Shown piece after piece: positions 34,404 through 42,455 of a stretch of DNA of 64,000 bases. The notes under the pieces are model-generated. The model searched no databases and was not told the DNA's origin. It worked only from the letters and a program-made list of their open reading frames with translations. The number at the start of each line of letters is the position of its first letter. Position 1 is the first letter of the stretch. The translations under genes and the position numbers were made by a program. Origin of the DNA: Nocardioides sp. (GTDB lineage Bacteria > Actinomycetota > Actinomycetes > Propionibacteriales > Nocardioidaceae); the NCBI RefSeq assembly GCF_014360585.1, contig NZ_JACIXG010000007.1:1-64000 (forward strand), in the 5' to 3' direction.

Positions 34404-34480
34404 ATTAACAACCAGGAACAAGGCGCTCGGCTCCTGTTGTCCCCGGTGCGCGACGCCGGCCGATGGTGCTGAATAGGCGC

Positions 34481-35350
34481 ATGTCTTCGTCTCCGCAGGT
34501 CGTGGTGTGTGGTCCCGCGTCCTGGAACCACCTGATCGCGCTGGACCATCTGCCCGCGCCGGTGCCTCACATGCAGTTCGCGCGCCGGTCCTGGCACACG
34601 GTCGGGGGCACCTCCGCGGGCAAGGCGCTGCATCTCGCCGGGCTCGGCGTCGACGTACGTCTGTGGGCTCAGCTCGGCGCCGACGAGGACGGCGCGCGGC
34701 TGAGAGAGCGGCTCCGCCGGGTCGGTGTCGTCGTGGAGGCGATCGCCAGCGAGCAGACCGAGCGGCACGTCAATCTCATGGCCGACGGGGGAGGCCGGGT
34801 CTCGTTGTACGTCTCGACCCCCTCGTCCCCGAGTGCCGACGCGGTCCGGGCGGCGGTGAGCGGGATCGCCGCCGCGGATCTCGCGGTGATCGACCTGAGC
34901 GAGCTGGGCCGGCTGGTGCTCGAGGCGATGTCGATGCCGTCGGTGCCCCAGACTCCGCTGTGGATGGACCTGCACGACTACGACGGGTCCACCGTGTTCC
35001 ACGAGTCGTTCGTGCGCGCCGCCGAGGGCGTGTTCATGAACGACGACGCCACCGACGACCCCTGGAGGTTGATGGCCTCCTGTCTCGAGCGCGGTCCTCG
35101 CCTCGCGGTCTGCACTCTCGGAGCGAAGGGTGCGATTGCACTGGAGGCGGATGGGACCCGGCACGAGGTGGCAGCGGTGCCCGCCAACGTCGTCGACACC
35201 AACGGCGCCGGCGACGCCTTCATGGCGGGCTTCCTGGCCGCGAGGCTGCGTACGGAGCCGGTCGCTGTCGCTCTCCGGGCCGCGGCAGAGCAGGCCCGGG
35301 TCGCGATCGAGACCGAGCACCTCCACCCGGCGCTCGACCGGGTCTGTTAG
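34481..35350 (+). CDS. PfkB-family carbohydrate kinase
   Basis: A 289-residue ribokinase-fold sugar kinase. The N-terminal sugar-binding part has GGTSAGKALHLAGLGVDV, the PfkB family's glycine pair region. The C-terminal signature is DTNGAGDAFMAGFLAARL, with the catalytic Asp and anion hole. ATP-binding elements lie between (CTLGAKGAIAL). The substrate is unknown: it could be ribose, a sugar acid or a nucleoside. The ATG at 34481 (MSSSPQVVV) is favoured over one six codons upstream. The stop overlaps the convergent transporter gene by 4 bases. Confidence 0.87.
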   Translation: MSSSPQVVVCGPASWNHLIALDHLPAPVPHMQFARRSWHTVGGTSAGKALHLAGLGVDVRLWAQLGADEDGARLRERLRRVGVVVEAIASEQTERHVNLMADGGGRVSLYVSTPSSPSADAVRAAVSGIAAADLAVIDLSELGRLVLEAMSMPSVPQTPLWMDLHDYDGSTVFHESFVRAAEGVFMNDDATDDPWRLMASCLERGPRLAVCTLGAKGAIALEADGTRHEVAAVPANVVDTNGAGDAFMAGFLAARLRTEPVAVALRAAAEQARVAIETEHLHPALDRVC

Positions 35351-36579
35351 CCGGCGGTCTCCTCGGCAGGATGTGCCGGCACGGTCAGCAGGGCCAGCAT
35401 GGCGATGACGGCGGCGCCGGCGAAGGCGTAGAAGCCCCACGGGTAGGCGATGCCGGCGGTCAGGAGCGCGCCGCCGAGGAACGGCCCGACGATGGCACCG
35501 ACTCGGCCGATGCCGGCGGACATGCCGAGCGCCGTGCCGCGGATCCGGGCGGGGTAGAGATGGCTGACGAAGGCGTAGACCAGCACCTGCGCGCTGAAGA
35601 CGAAGATTCCGGCTGCGAGCACCGCGCCGTAGACCAGGAAGCTGTTCTCCATCTTGATCGAGAGCAGTGCCAGCATCACCGCGGCGACGCCGAACCAGGT
35701 CACGACCGTCGGCTTGTTGCCCCTGGCGTCGGAGATCAGGCCGGCGAGAACCAGGCCGATCACGGCACCGACGTTCAGGGTGAGGAGCAGACCGAGGCCG
35801 GCGTCGAGGGAGTAGCCCGCCTCGCCCATGATCGTGGGCAGCCAGGTGTTCAGGCCGTAGACCAGCAGGAGCCCGCAGAACGATGCCGCCCACAGTCCCA
35901 GGCTGACCCACAGCAGGCGGCCGCGAACGACCTCGGAGGGGCGTACCTTCTCGGTGGCGACCGTCTCCAGGTAGGCCTGCGACTCCGGGAGCTTCGCCCA
36001 CATCACCGGGACCGTCAGCAGGCCCGCGACACCGCCGATCACGAACATCGCCTCCCAGCCCAGCTGCGGGATCACCCAAAGAGCCAGCAGGGCGGTGAGT
36101 ACGGCACCCACGTGATAGCCGGTCATCATCCGGGTCATGGCGGTGCCCGAGCGTCCCTGGCGGGCGTGCTCGCTCATGAACGCCAGCGCCGTCGGCAGGC
36201 AGGCGCCCAGGCCGAGCCCGGCCAGGAAGCGCAGCGCGATGAACACCGTGGCGTTGGGGGCGAAGGCGACGGCAAGGGTGAGCAGCGAGAACAGCGCGAT
36301 GCTGCTGATCAGCGTCATCCGGCGGCCGAAGCGGTCGGCGAGCGGGCCGATGGCCACTGCGCCGATGCCGACGCCCACCAGACCGAGCGTTGCGGCGGTG
36401 GTCAGCGACGCTCTGGTGAACCCGAGGGCGCCGGTCTCGGCCAAGGTCGGGATCACCGCGCCGAGCACGACGAGGTCGTAGCCGTCCAGGGCGACGGCGA
36501 GCCAGCAGAGCATGACCGGCCAGAGGCTACGGGTGCCGCCGCGGGCAGCGGTCGACGATGTGGTTGGGGACACATTCAT
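35347..36579 (-). CDS. AAHS-family aromatic-acid:H+ symporter (MFS)
   Basis: A 410-residue major facilitator with 12 hydrophobic segments. The first helix carries the signature VALDGYDLVVLGAVIPTL, whose DGYD is typical of aromatic-acid symporters such as PcaK and BenK. The motif-A loop is GPLADRFGRRM after helix 2 and ISDARGNKP after helix 8. It probably imports an aromatic acid such as a hydroxybenzoate. It lies 77 bases downstream of the IclR gene on the same strand, with a TTCCA/TGGAA palindrome between, so regulation by that protein is likely. No aromatic-degradation enzymes are in the window. Confidence 0.86.
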   Translation of the reverse strand: MNVSPTTSSTAARGGTRSLWPVMLCWLAVALDGYDLVVLGAVIPTLAETGALGFTRASLTTAATLGLVGVGIGAVAIGPLADRFGRRMTLISSIALFSLLTLAVAFAPNATVFIALRFLAGLGLGACLPTALAFMSEHARQGRSGTAMTRMMTGYHVGAVLTALLALWVIPQLGWEAMFVIGGVAGLLTVPVMWAKLPESQAYLETVATEKVRPSEVVRGRLLWVSLGLWAASFCGLLLVYGLNTWLPTIMGEAGYSLDAGLGLLLTLNVGAVIGLVLAGLISDARGNKPTVVTWFGVAAVMLALLSIKMENSFLVYGAVLAAGIFVFSAQVLVYAFVSHLYPARIRGTALGMSAGIGRVGAIVGPFLGGALLTAGIAYPWGFYAFAGAAVIAMLALLTVPAHPAEETAG

Positions 36580-36623
36580 GGGACGAACCTAAGAGGAGTC
36601 GCCCCTGTGACCGCCGCCACGAC

Positions 36624-36638
36624 TTCCATCCAGTGGAA
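36624..36638. promoter_or_regulatory. TTCCA-N5-TGGAA palindrome, possible IclR operator
   Basis: An exact 5-bp inverted repeat with a 5-base spacer lies 45-59 bases upstream of the symporter start, within the 77-base gap to the IclR gene. IclR-family operators are typically short palindromes of this word type, although E. coli IclR has the arms in the opposite order (TGGAA then TTCCA). Confidence 0.45.
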
Positions 36639-36656
36639 AGCCCGGGCAAATTTTTG

Positions 36657-37400
36657 TCAAAGTCGCCGTCCGATCGACTGAGCGGCGACGCGGAGCGCGC
36701 CGTACAACCGCTGCTCGCTCCCCTTGAGCGAGGGAACCACCAGGCCGAGGGCGGCGACGACCCGGTCGCGCTGGTGGATGGGTACGGCGATCGAGCAGGC
36801 GCCGAGGGTCATCTCCTCCCGGGTCGTGGCATAGCCCTTCTCGAGCACCTGCCGCAGCTGCCGACGGAGGGTGCCCGGCTGGGTGATCGTGTAGGACGTG
36901 ATCCGAGTGAGCCCGCCCAGCACGGTGTCCTGGACCTCGCCAGGGGCGTGGGCGAGGAGGACCTTGCCGACCCCGGTGGCGTGCAGCGGAAGGCGGCCGC
37001 CGACCTTGCTGACCACCGGGACGGACTGATTGCCGCGCAGCCGGTCGAGGTAGACCACCTCGGTCCCGTCACGTACGGCGAGATGCACGGTGGCGAGGGT
37101 CGCGCCGTAGAGGTCGTGGAGGAACGGCTCGGCGACCTGACGCAGTCCGGTCTCGGCAGGCGCGAGATGGCCGATGTCCCAGATCTTGCGGCCGATGACG
37201 TACTCGCCGGTTGGCAGCCGATCCAGGGCGCCCCACCGGGAGAGCTCGCCCAGGAGCCGATGAGTCGTGGCGAGCGGAAGGTCCGAGCGCGCGGCGATGT
37301 CGCTGAGCGACATCGCGCGGTGCTGCTCGTCGAACGCGCTCAGGATCGCCAGCGCCCGGCTGGTCACGCTCGTGCCGGCCTGCCGACTGTTCCCTGCCAT
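36657..37400 (-). CDS. IclR-family transcriptional regulator
   Basis: A 247-residue IclR regulator. The N-terminal winged helix covers about residues 10-75 (ALAILSAFDEQHRAMSLSDI, PLATTHRLLGEL). The GAF-like effector domain contains LPLHATGVGKVLLAH, GYATTREEMTLGACSIAVPI and a terminal helix, all family hallmarks. It controls, most likely, the aromatic-acid symporter gene that follows on the same strand. The start is the ATG at 37400. A separate secreted protein gene lies directly upstream. Confidence 0.9.
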   Translation of the reverse strand: MAGNSRQAGTSVTSRALAILSAFDEQHRAMSLSDIAARSDLPLATTHRLLGELSRWGALDRLPTGEYVIGRKIWDIGHLAPAETGLRQVAEPFLHDLYGATLATVHLAVRDGTEVVYLDRLRGNQSVPVVSKVGGRLPLHATGVGKVLLAHAPGEVQDTVLGGLTRITSYTITQPGTLRRQLRQVLEKGYATTREEMTLGACSIAVPIHQRDRVVAALGLVVPSLKGSEQRLYGALRVAAQSIGRRL

Positions 37401-37419
37401 CGTTGCGGAGGCTACTACC

Positions 37420-38400
37420 TCAGCCCCCGAAGGCGGGGTGCAGCGGCTTGCCGGAGCCGCCGGACCGGGTGGTCGGGGTGGCCTCGATCGGATCGAAGGT
37501 CCACAGCGCGTACGCCCCCGGGCCGACGTGCAGCGTCGAGCTGCCGATCGTCTCCGTGTGCGGCTCCTCGGCCGGCTCGTTGAGGGCGAGGATGATGTGG
37601 CGTACGCCTGCTTCCTCGGCCGGCACCGGGAGCAGACGGATGGTGGTCATGCCGTCGAAGGCCAGGACACCGCCGTTCTTCAGGACGCGGATAGTGATCC
37701 CGGCGGCCCGCCACAGCGGCACCATCTTCTCGATGTCGGCTTCGGTCGTGGCGATCTGGATGCCGATGACGTCGCGCATCTGGTGGTCGAGGTAGCGGTC
37801 ACGGTTGTAGCGGTCGCGGCTGACGTCACCCTCGTAGGCGGCCGGCGGGAAGCTGAGCCGCGGGTCGTCGAGGAACTCGTCGCGATACTCCATCGCCCAG
37901 GAGAAGAAGGTGTCGTAGGCGGTCGTCGTGTAGGTGACGTCGAACCAGGGGATCGGCTCGCCGTCGCCGAGATCGGTCACCTGGGTGAACTCGACCGGGT
38001 CGACGCCGAGGTGGTGCAGGTTGTCAGTGGCGGTCGCCAGGTCGCCGTCCTTGTCCGCCGAGACGGCGAGCCCGGTGTCACCGGCGACCGCGTCGGGGGC
38101 GTCGCCCGGTCCGAAGAACTCCAGGTAGGTCTCCTTGCCGAGCAGGTAGCGACCGGTCCAGGTCTGGCTCCCGTCGTTGCCGGTGTTGATCCGACGGTCG
38201 GCGAACTTTCCCAGATACTCCGAGTGCTCGATCGCGTCAGCCGTCTCCCGGTCGACCATCGCCCAGGCGTGGTTGAAGGCCAAGAGCGGGTCCTGACGCT
38301 CCTGCTCCTCGGCTTGGGCAGGGGTCGCTGCCCCCGAAGCGATAACGAGTGCGGCGGTCGCAGCCGCGATGAAGCCCGAGATTCTCCATGGAGTCCGCAT
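37420..38400 (-). CDS. Secreted DUF5829-like protein
   Basis: A 326-residue secreted protein with a signal peptide (MRTPWR, hydrophobic core, cleavage after TPAQA). The mature part contains FNHAWAMVDRETADAIEHSE, TWTGRYLLGKETYLEFFGPG and a C-terminal VGPGAYALWTFDP, the pattern I associate with DUF5829 proteins, whose function is unknown. The central GVDPVEFTQVTDLGDGEP region and the fold style recall glyoxalase-like domains. It is a lone gene 19 bases before the IclR gene on the same strand. Confidence 0.7.
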   Translation of the reverse strand: MRTPWRISGFIAAATAALVIASGAATPAQAEEQERQDPLLAFNHAWAMVDRETADAIEHSEYLGKFADRRINTGNDGSQTWTGRYLLGKETYLEFFGPGDAPDAVAGDTGLAVSADKDGDLATATDNLHHLGVDPVEFTQVTDLGDGEPIPWFDVTYTTTAYDTFFSWAMEYRDEFLDDPRLSFPPAAYEGDVSRDRYNRDRYLDHQMRDVIGIQIATTEADIEKMVPLWRAAGITIRVLKNGGVLAFDGMTTIRLLPVPAEEAGVRHIILALNEPAEEPHTETIGSSTLHVGPGAYALWTFDPIEATPTTRSGGSGKPLHPAFGG

Positions 38401-38467
38401 GGCTCCCAGTTTGGTTCACCCGGACGTTCCTGTCCTCGAAATGTCGCCGTAGGTCAGGCGCCGTAGG

Positions 38468-39115
38468 TCAGGCACCGTGGCTGGCGGTGGCCATGGTGGC
38501 GCCGAGGCCGATCATGACGACTCCGCCGCCCGCGCTGAGGCCATCGAGGCGCTTGGGCTTGCGGGCGAACCAGGCCTTGGCCCGGCTCGCCGCGACGACC
38601 CACCCCGAGTCGCAGGTGAAGGCCATCGCCGAGAAGATCGCGCCGAGCAGAAGGATCTGGGGGACCGCTGGTGCCGAGGCGTCGATGAACTGAGGCAGGA
38701 AGGCCAGGTGGAAGACGATCGTCTTCGGGTTGGTCGCCCCGACGATCAACCCGGTGCGGATCGCTCCCCAGGCGGTCGTCTGCGCGACGTCCTCGCCGTG
38801 GAGAGCGGCCCGGGCGTCGCCTCGGTGGCGGATCGCCTGGACGCCGAGATAGACGACGTACGCAGCGCCGACCAGTTTCACGACGGTGAACGCGGTGGCG
38901 GAGGCCGCCACCAGCGCGCCGAGGCCGACGGCCACCGCCAGGACCTGACCGAACTGCCCGAGCGCGTTGCCGCCCACGGCGAGGACCGCCTCGCGGCGGC
39001 CGGCGGTCAGGGCGCGGCCGAGCGCGAAGAGAACGCTCGGGCCGGGGATCAGGATGAAGATGACGGAGGCGAGCGCGAAGGCGGCGAACTGGTTCAGGGT
39101 CGGCACGTCAGTCAT
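38468..39115 (-). CDS. LysE/RhtB-family amino-acid exporter
   Basis: A 215-residue LysE/RhtB exporter with about six hydrophobic segments. The N-terminal signature PGPSVLFALGRALTAGRREA, the conserved glycine-rich helix (AVGGNALGQFGQVLA) and the loop NPKTIVFHLAFLPQFID define the family. Such proteins export amino acids or homoserine lactones. I start at the ATG at 39115 (MTDVPTLNQFAA); the frame upstream is not coding-like. No regulator of the LysG/Lrp type is adjacent. Confidence 0.88.
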   Translation of the reverse strand: MTDVPTLNQFAAFALASVIFILIPGPSVLFALGRALTAGRREAVLAVGGNALGQFGQVLAVAVGLGALVAASATAFTVVKLVGAAYVVYLGVQAIRHRGDARAALHGEDVAQTTAWGAIRTGLIVGATNPKTIVFHLAFLPQFIDASAPAVPQILLLGAIFSAMAFTCDSGWVVAASRAKAWFARKPKRLDGLSAGGGVVMIGLGATMATASHGA

Positions 39116-39252
39116 TCTGCGGCAGGGTCGTAGCGGCGTACGAATGATTTCTGGTGGGCGAGACGCGCTGCGCCGAGTCGGCGCAAACTGACGGGTCCCG
39201 CGTCGAGTCGGCTCGTCATGACGAGCCGACTCGGCACAGGGGACGTGCTGGG

Positions 39253-39732
39253 TCAGCTGCTCTGACGGGCGGCGCGGATCTGCTCGACGAGGATGTCTCC
39301 GTGGCCGGCATGGCGGGCCAGCTCCTGGATCATGTGCACGTAGACGAAACGCAGCGTCACCTGCTTCCCGTGCCAGGGGAACTCCTCGTCCAGCTCGTGT
39401 GCGGCGGCGACCTCGCGCGAGTGCTCGCAGGCGGCCAGGTAGGCGGCCCGGACGGACTCGACGGTGTCCTCCGCATCGAGCACGAAGCTCTCGTCGACCG
39501 TGTCCGGCAGCCCGATCTCCTTGCGGGAAACGTTCGCGACGCGCGAATGGAACCACACCTTCTCCACGAAGGTCGCGTGCTTCACCAGCCCCAGCGGGGT
39601 GGTCAGCGACGGGACCAGCTTCCGTCGCGCCTCCTCGTCGTCGAGGTCCTCGAGGATCGTGCTGATCTCACCGCGCTGGATGTCGACCATTCCTTCGAGA
39701 AGCGTGCGTTCGTCAGCCCGTCCGATGCTCAT
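39253..39732 (-). CDS. DinB / DUF664 four-helix protein
   Basis: A 159-residue DinB-like protein of the DUF664 branch. The N-terminal helix has PSLTTPLGLVKHATFVEKVW with a metal-ligand His, and the C-terminal helix YVHMIQELARHAGHGDILVE carries the second and third His. These resemble mycothiol-dependent metal-binding proteins, a plausible but unproven setting in an actinobacterium. The gene is alone on this strand, 50 bases from the divergently transcribed HhH-like gene. Confidence 0.85.
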   Translation of the reverse strand: MSIGRADERTLLEGMVDIQRGEISTILEDLDDEEARRKLVPSLTTPLGLVKHATFVEKVWFHSRVANVSRKEIGLPDTVDESFVLDAEDTVESVRAAYLAACEHSREVAAAHELDEEFPWHGKQVTLRFVYVHMIQELARHAGHGDILVEQIRAARQSS

Positions 39733-39782
39733 GTGTGCAGGTTAGTGCCCGAGCGAGAAGGTCTGAGCCGTAGCCTGATCCC

Positions 39783-39974
39783 ATGTCGACGGAGGACGCC
39801 GGACCGGTCTTCGATGGTGTGAAGATCGGTCGTCCGGCCACACGAGCGCTGTTGGCAGCGGGCTATCGCGCACTGTCGGACCTGCCCGACGACCTGGACA
39901 CTCTGCTGACGCTCCACGGTGTCGGGCCCAAGGCGGTGCGTCTGCTGCGCGAGGTGCTCAGCAGCGCTCCCTGA
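39783..39974 (+). CDS. Small helix-hairpin-helix-like protein
   Basis: A 63-residue protein consisting of about three helices. Its core, IGRPATRALLAAGYRALSDL followed by LHGVGPKAVRLLREVL, matches the helix-hairpin-helix pattern of the RNA polymerase alpha C-terminal domain, with GVGPKA as the second hairpin. It may bind DNA non-specifically. It ends 17 bases inside the convergent gene's 3' end. Confidence 0.7.
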   Translation: MSTEDAGPVFDGVKIGRPATRALLAAGYRALSDLPDDLDTLLTLHGVGPKAVRLLREVLSSAP

Positions 39975-40539
39975 CGTACGCCTCGGCCTGTCGGCGATCC
40001 CAGCCACGCGCCTCCTCGAGCCCGCGAACGAGCATCGAGACGTACGCAGCCGACGGCAAGGTGTGCGGGACAGCGTCGAAGCCGTGCGGCGCGGTGAAGG
40101 TGAGCATCGGGAGGCCGTCGCGGCGCCCGACCTCGATCAGGGTCTCGTAGTGCCCCGGTCCCGCCTCGTGGCGGCCCTCCTCGAGCCCGTCGATGACGAC
40201 CTTCTCGATCGGGTCGCCGGGGGCGGGCGGCCGGTCCATCTCCTGGGCGGCGATGTCGGCGAACTGCTCGGCGGTCATCCGGAAGGCCCGGGCAGCGGTC
40301 CACGACCCGGCCGCGTCGTGGTCGTAGAACGCCACCCCGCCGGTCCACGTCATCGACTCGCCCGCGAAGTAGAGGCGTCCGGGGAGGTCGACGGCGACGT
40401 CGTCGACCGGCATGGCAGGCGTACGGGCCCCGACGTACGACCGCAGCGCCCCCACCGGTTGGCCGCCGAGGACGTAGGCACCGAGACGGTCGCGGCACAT
40501 GTTGGATCCATAACTGACGTACCAGACCTCTGAAACCAT
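39958..40539 (-). CDS. Gamma-glutamylcyclotransferase-like protein
   Basis: A 193-residue protein starting VWYVSYGSNMCRDRLGAY after a short leader; YGSN is the substrate-binding loop that defines the AIG2/gamma-glutamylcyclotransferase fold. A Gly/Tyr-rich core and a charged C-terminal part (VEVGRRDGLPMLTFTAPHG-like segment) follow. The family cleaves or rearranges gamma-glutamyl amines; the catalytic Glu of the fold is not securely placed here, so activity is uncertain. It lies between the small HhH gene and recQ on the minus strand. Confidence 0.72.
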   Translation of the reverse strand: MVSEVWYVSYGSNMCRDRLGAYVLGGQPVGALRSYVGARTPAMPVDDVAVDLPGRLYFAGESMTWTGGVAFYDHDAAGSWTAARAFRMTAEQFADIAAQEMDRPPAPGDPIEKVVIDGLEEGRHEAGPGHYETLIEVGRRDGLPMLTFTAPHGFDAVPHTLPSAAYVSMLVRGLEEARGWDRRQAEAYVRERC

Positions 40540-40582
40540 CGCGGCGCAGCCTACCGAGGGCGTGGACCGAGGGGGCCGACGC

Positions 40583-42424
40583 CTAGAGAACGGCGAGAAC
40601 TCCGTCGGCGTACTTCTCCAGCTTCGCCTCGCCGATCCCGCTGATCGTGCCGAGCTCGTCGCGGCTGGCCGGTAGACGGGTGGCGATCTCGCGGAGGGTG
40701 GCGTCGTGGAAGACGACGTACGCAGGCACGCCCTGCTCCTTGGCGACCTCGCCGCGCCACGCGCGCAGGCGCTCGAAGACCTCGGCGGCCTCCGGGGACA
40801 GGTCGGCGGCTGCCACCTTGGGCTTGCGCTCGCCGGAGCTGCTGCGCCGGGCCTGCCGCGGCGGCTCCTTGCGGAGCATCAGCTGCTGCTCCGAGCGGAG
40901 CACCGGACCGGCGGCGTCGGTCAGCGAGAAGACCCCGTAGCGGGGGTCGACCGCGAGCATCTCCCGGGCCAGGAGCTGGCGGATGACCGAGTGCCAGTCG
41001 CTCTCGGCGATGTCGGTGCCGATGCCGAAGACCGAGAGCTCGTGGTGGCGGAACTGGCGGACCTTGTCGGTCTCCTTGCCCCGCAGGATGTCGACGATCT
41101 GACCCGCCCCGAAGCGCTGTCCGTTGCGCTCGCGGTCGAGCCGGATGACGGTGGAGAGGACCTTCTGGGCGGGGATGGTGCCGTCCCAGGACTCCGGCGG
41201 CGTCAGGCAGGTGTCGCAGTTGCCGCAGGGCTCCGTGGCCTGGCCGAAGTAGCGCAGCAGCTGCACCCGACGGCAGTCGACGGTCTCGCACAGCGCCAGC
41301 ATCGCGTTGAGGTTCTGGCCGAGCCGGTGCTTGTGGGCCCGGTCGCCCTCGGAGGTCTCGATCATCTGCCGCTGCTGGACGACGTCGGCCAGCCCGTAGG
41401 CCAGCCACGCTGTCGACGGCTGTCCGTCACGTCCGGCTCGGCCGGTCTCCTGGTAGTAGCCCTCGACCGACTTGGGCAGGTCGAGATGGGCCACGAAACG
41501 TACGTCCGGCTTGTCGATCCCCATCCCGAAGGCGATCGTGGCGACCATGACGATGCCGTCCTCGCGCAGGAAGCGGGACTGGTTCTGCGAGCGGGTGCGG
41601 GCGTCGAGGCCCGCGTGGTAGGGGAGCGCGGGGATGCCGGCGCCGACCAGGGTCGCGGCTGTGCGCTCGACCGAGTTGCGGGAGAGGCAGTAGACGATGC
41701 CGGCCTCGCCTGGGTGCTCGGCCCGGATCAGGTCGAGGAGCTGCTTGGCGGGCTTGTCCTTCGGGGCGATCCGGTACTGGATGTTCGGCCGGTCGAAGGA
41801 GGCCACGAAGTGGCGGGCGTCCTCGAGGTTGAGCCTGGTGGCGATCTCGCGGCGCGTCTCCGCGGTCGCGGTCGCGGTCAGCGCGATCCGCGGCACCTCC
41901 GGCCAGCGCTCGTGCAGGTGGGAGAGCTGCAGATAGTCGGGCCGGAAGTCGTGACCCCACTGCGAGACGCAGTGGGCCTCATCGATGGCGAACAGCGAGA
42001 TCTTGGCCTGGTCGAGCAGTCGCCCGGTCTCCGGCACCCGCAGCCGCTCGGGAGCCAGATAGAGCATGTCGAGCTCACCGGCGAGCAGCGCCTTCTCCAC
42101 CTGCTGCCGCTCGTGGGGCATCTGGGTGGAGTTGAGGAAGCCCGCGCGCACCCCGAGCGCGGAGAGCGCGTCGACCTGGTCCTGCATCAGCGCGATCAGC
42201 GGCGAGATGACGACTCCGGTCCCGGCCCTCACCAACGACGGGATCTGGTAGCACAGCGACTTCCCACCACCGGTCGGCATCAGCACCAGCGCATCACCGC
42301 CGGTCGCCACGTGCGCGACGATCTCGGCCTGGTCGCCACGGAACTCGTCGTATCCGAAGACACGGCGCAGGACATCCAGCTCCGGGGTCAAGTCCGCGCC
42401 TCGCGCGGTCGCTTCCTCGCTCAC
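40583..42424 (-). CDS. recQ: RecQ-type ATP-dependent DNA helicase
   Basis: A 613-residue RecQ helicase. Motifs in order: Walker [19 protein letters not shown] box [20 protein letters not shown], motif [10 protein letters not shown], motif [15 protein letters not shown], then the RQC zinc cysteines (CETVDCRR and CGNCDTC) and a C-terminal HRDC domain. It unwinds DNA in recombination and replication repair. I place the start at GTG 42424 (VSEEATARG); a GTG 10 codons earlier almost overlaps the mmpL stop. It follows the MMPL gene on the same strand, about 30 bases apart. Confidence 0.92.
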   Translation of the reverse strand: MSEEATARGADLTPELDVLRRVFGYDEFRGDQAEIVAHVATGGDALVLMPTGGGKSLCYQIPSLVRAGTGVVISPLIALMQDQVDALSALGVRAGFLNSTQMPHERQQVEKALLAGELDMLYLAPERLRVPETGRLLDQAKISLFAIDEAHCVSQWGHDFRPDYLQLSHLHERWPEVPRIALTATATAETRREIATRLNLEDARHFVASFDRPNIQYRIAPKDKPAKQLLDLIRAEHPGEAGIVYCLSRNSVERTAATLVGAGIPALPYHAGLDARTRSQNQSRFLREDGIVMVATIAFGMGIDKPDVRFVAHLDLPKSVEGYYQETGRAGRDGQPSTAWLAYGLADVVQQRQMIETSEGDRAHKHRLGQNLNAMLALCETVDCRRVQLLRYFGQATEPCGNCDTCLTPPESWDGTIPAQKVLSTVIRLDRERNGQRFGAGQIVDILRGKETDKVRQFRHHELSVFGIGTDIAESDWHSVIRQLLAREMLAVDPRYGVFSLTDAAGPVLRSEQQLMLRKEPPRQARRSSSGERKPKVAAADLSPEAAEVFERLRAWRGEVAKEQGVPAYVVFHDATLREIATRLPASRDELGTISGIGEAKLEKYADGVLAVL

Positions 42425-42455
42425 GCGAGCGACCCTACCGGCCGCCACCGACACC

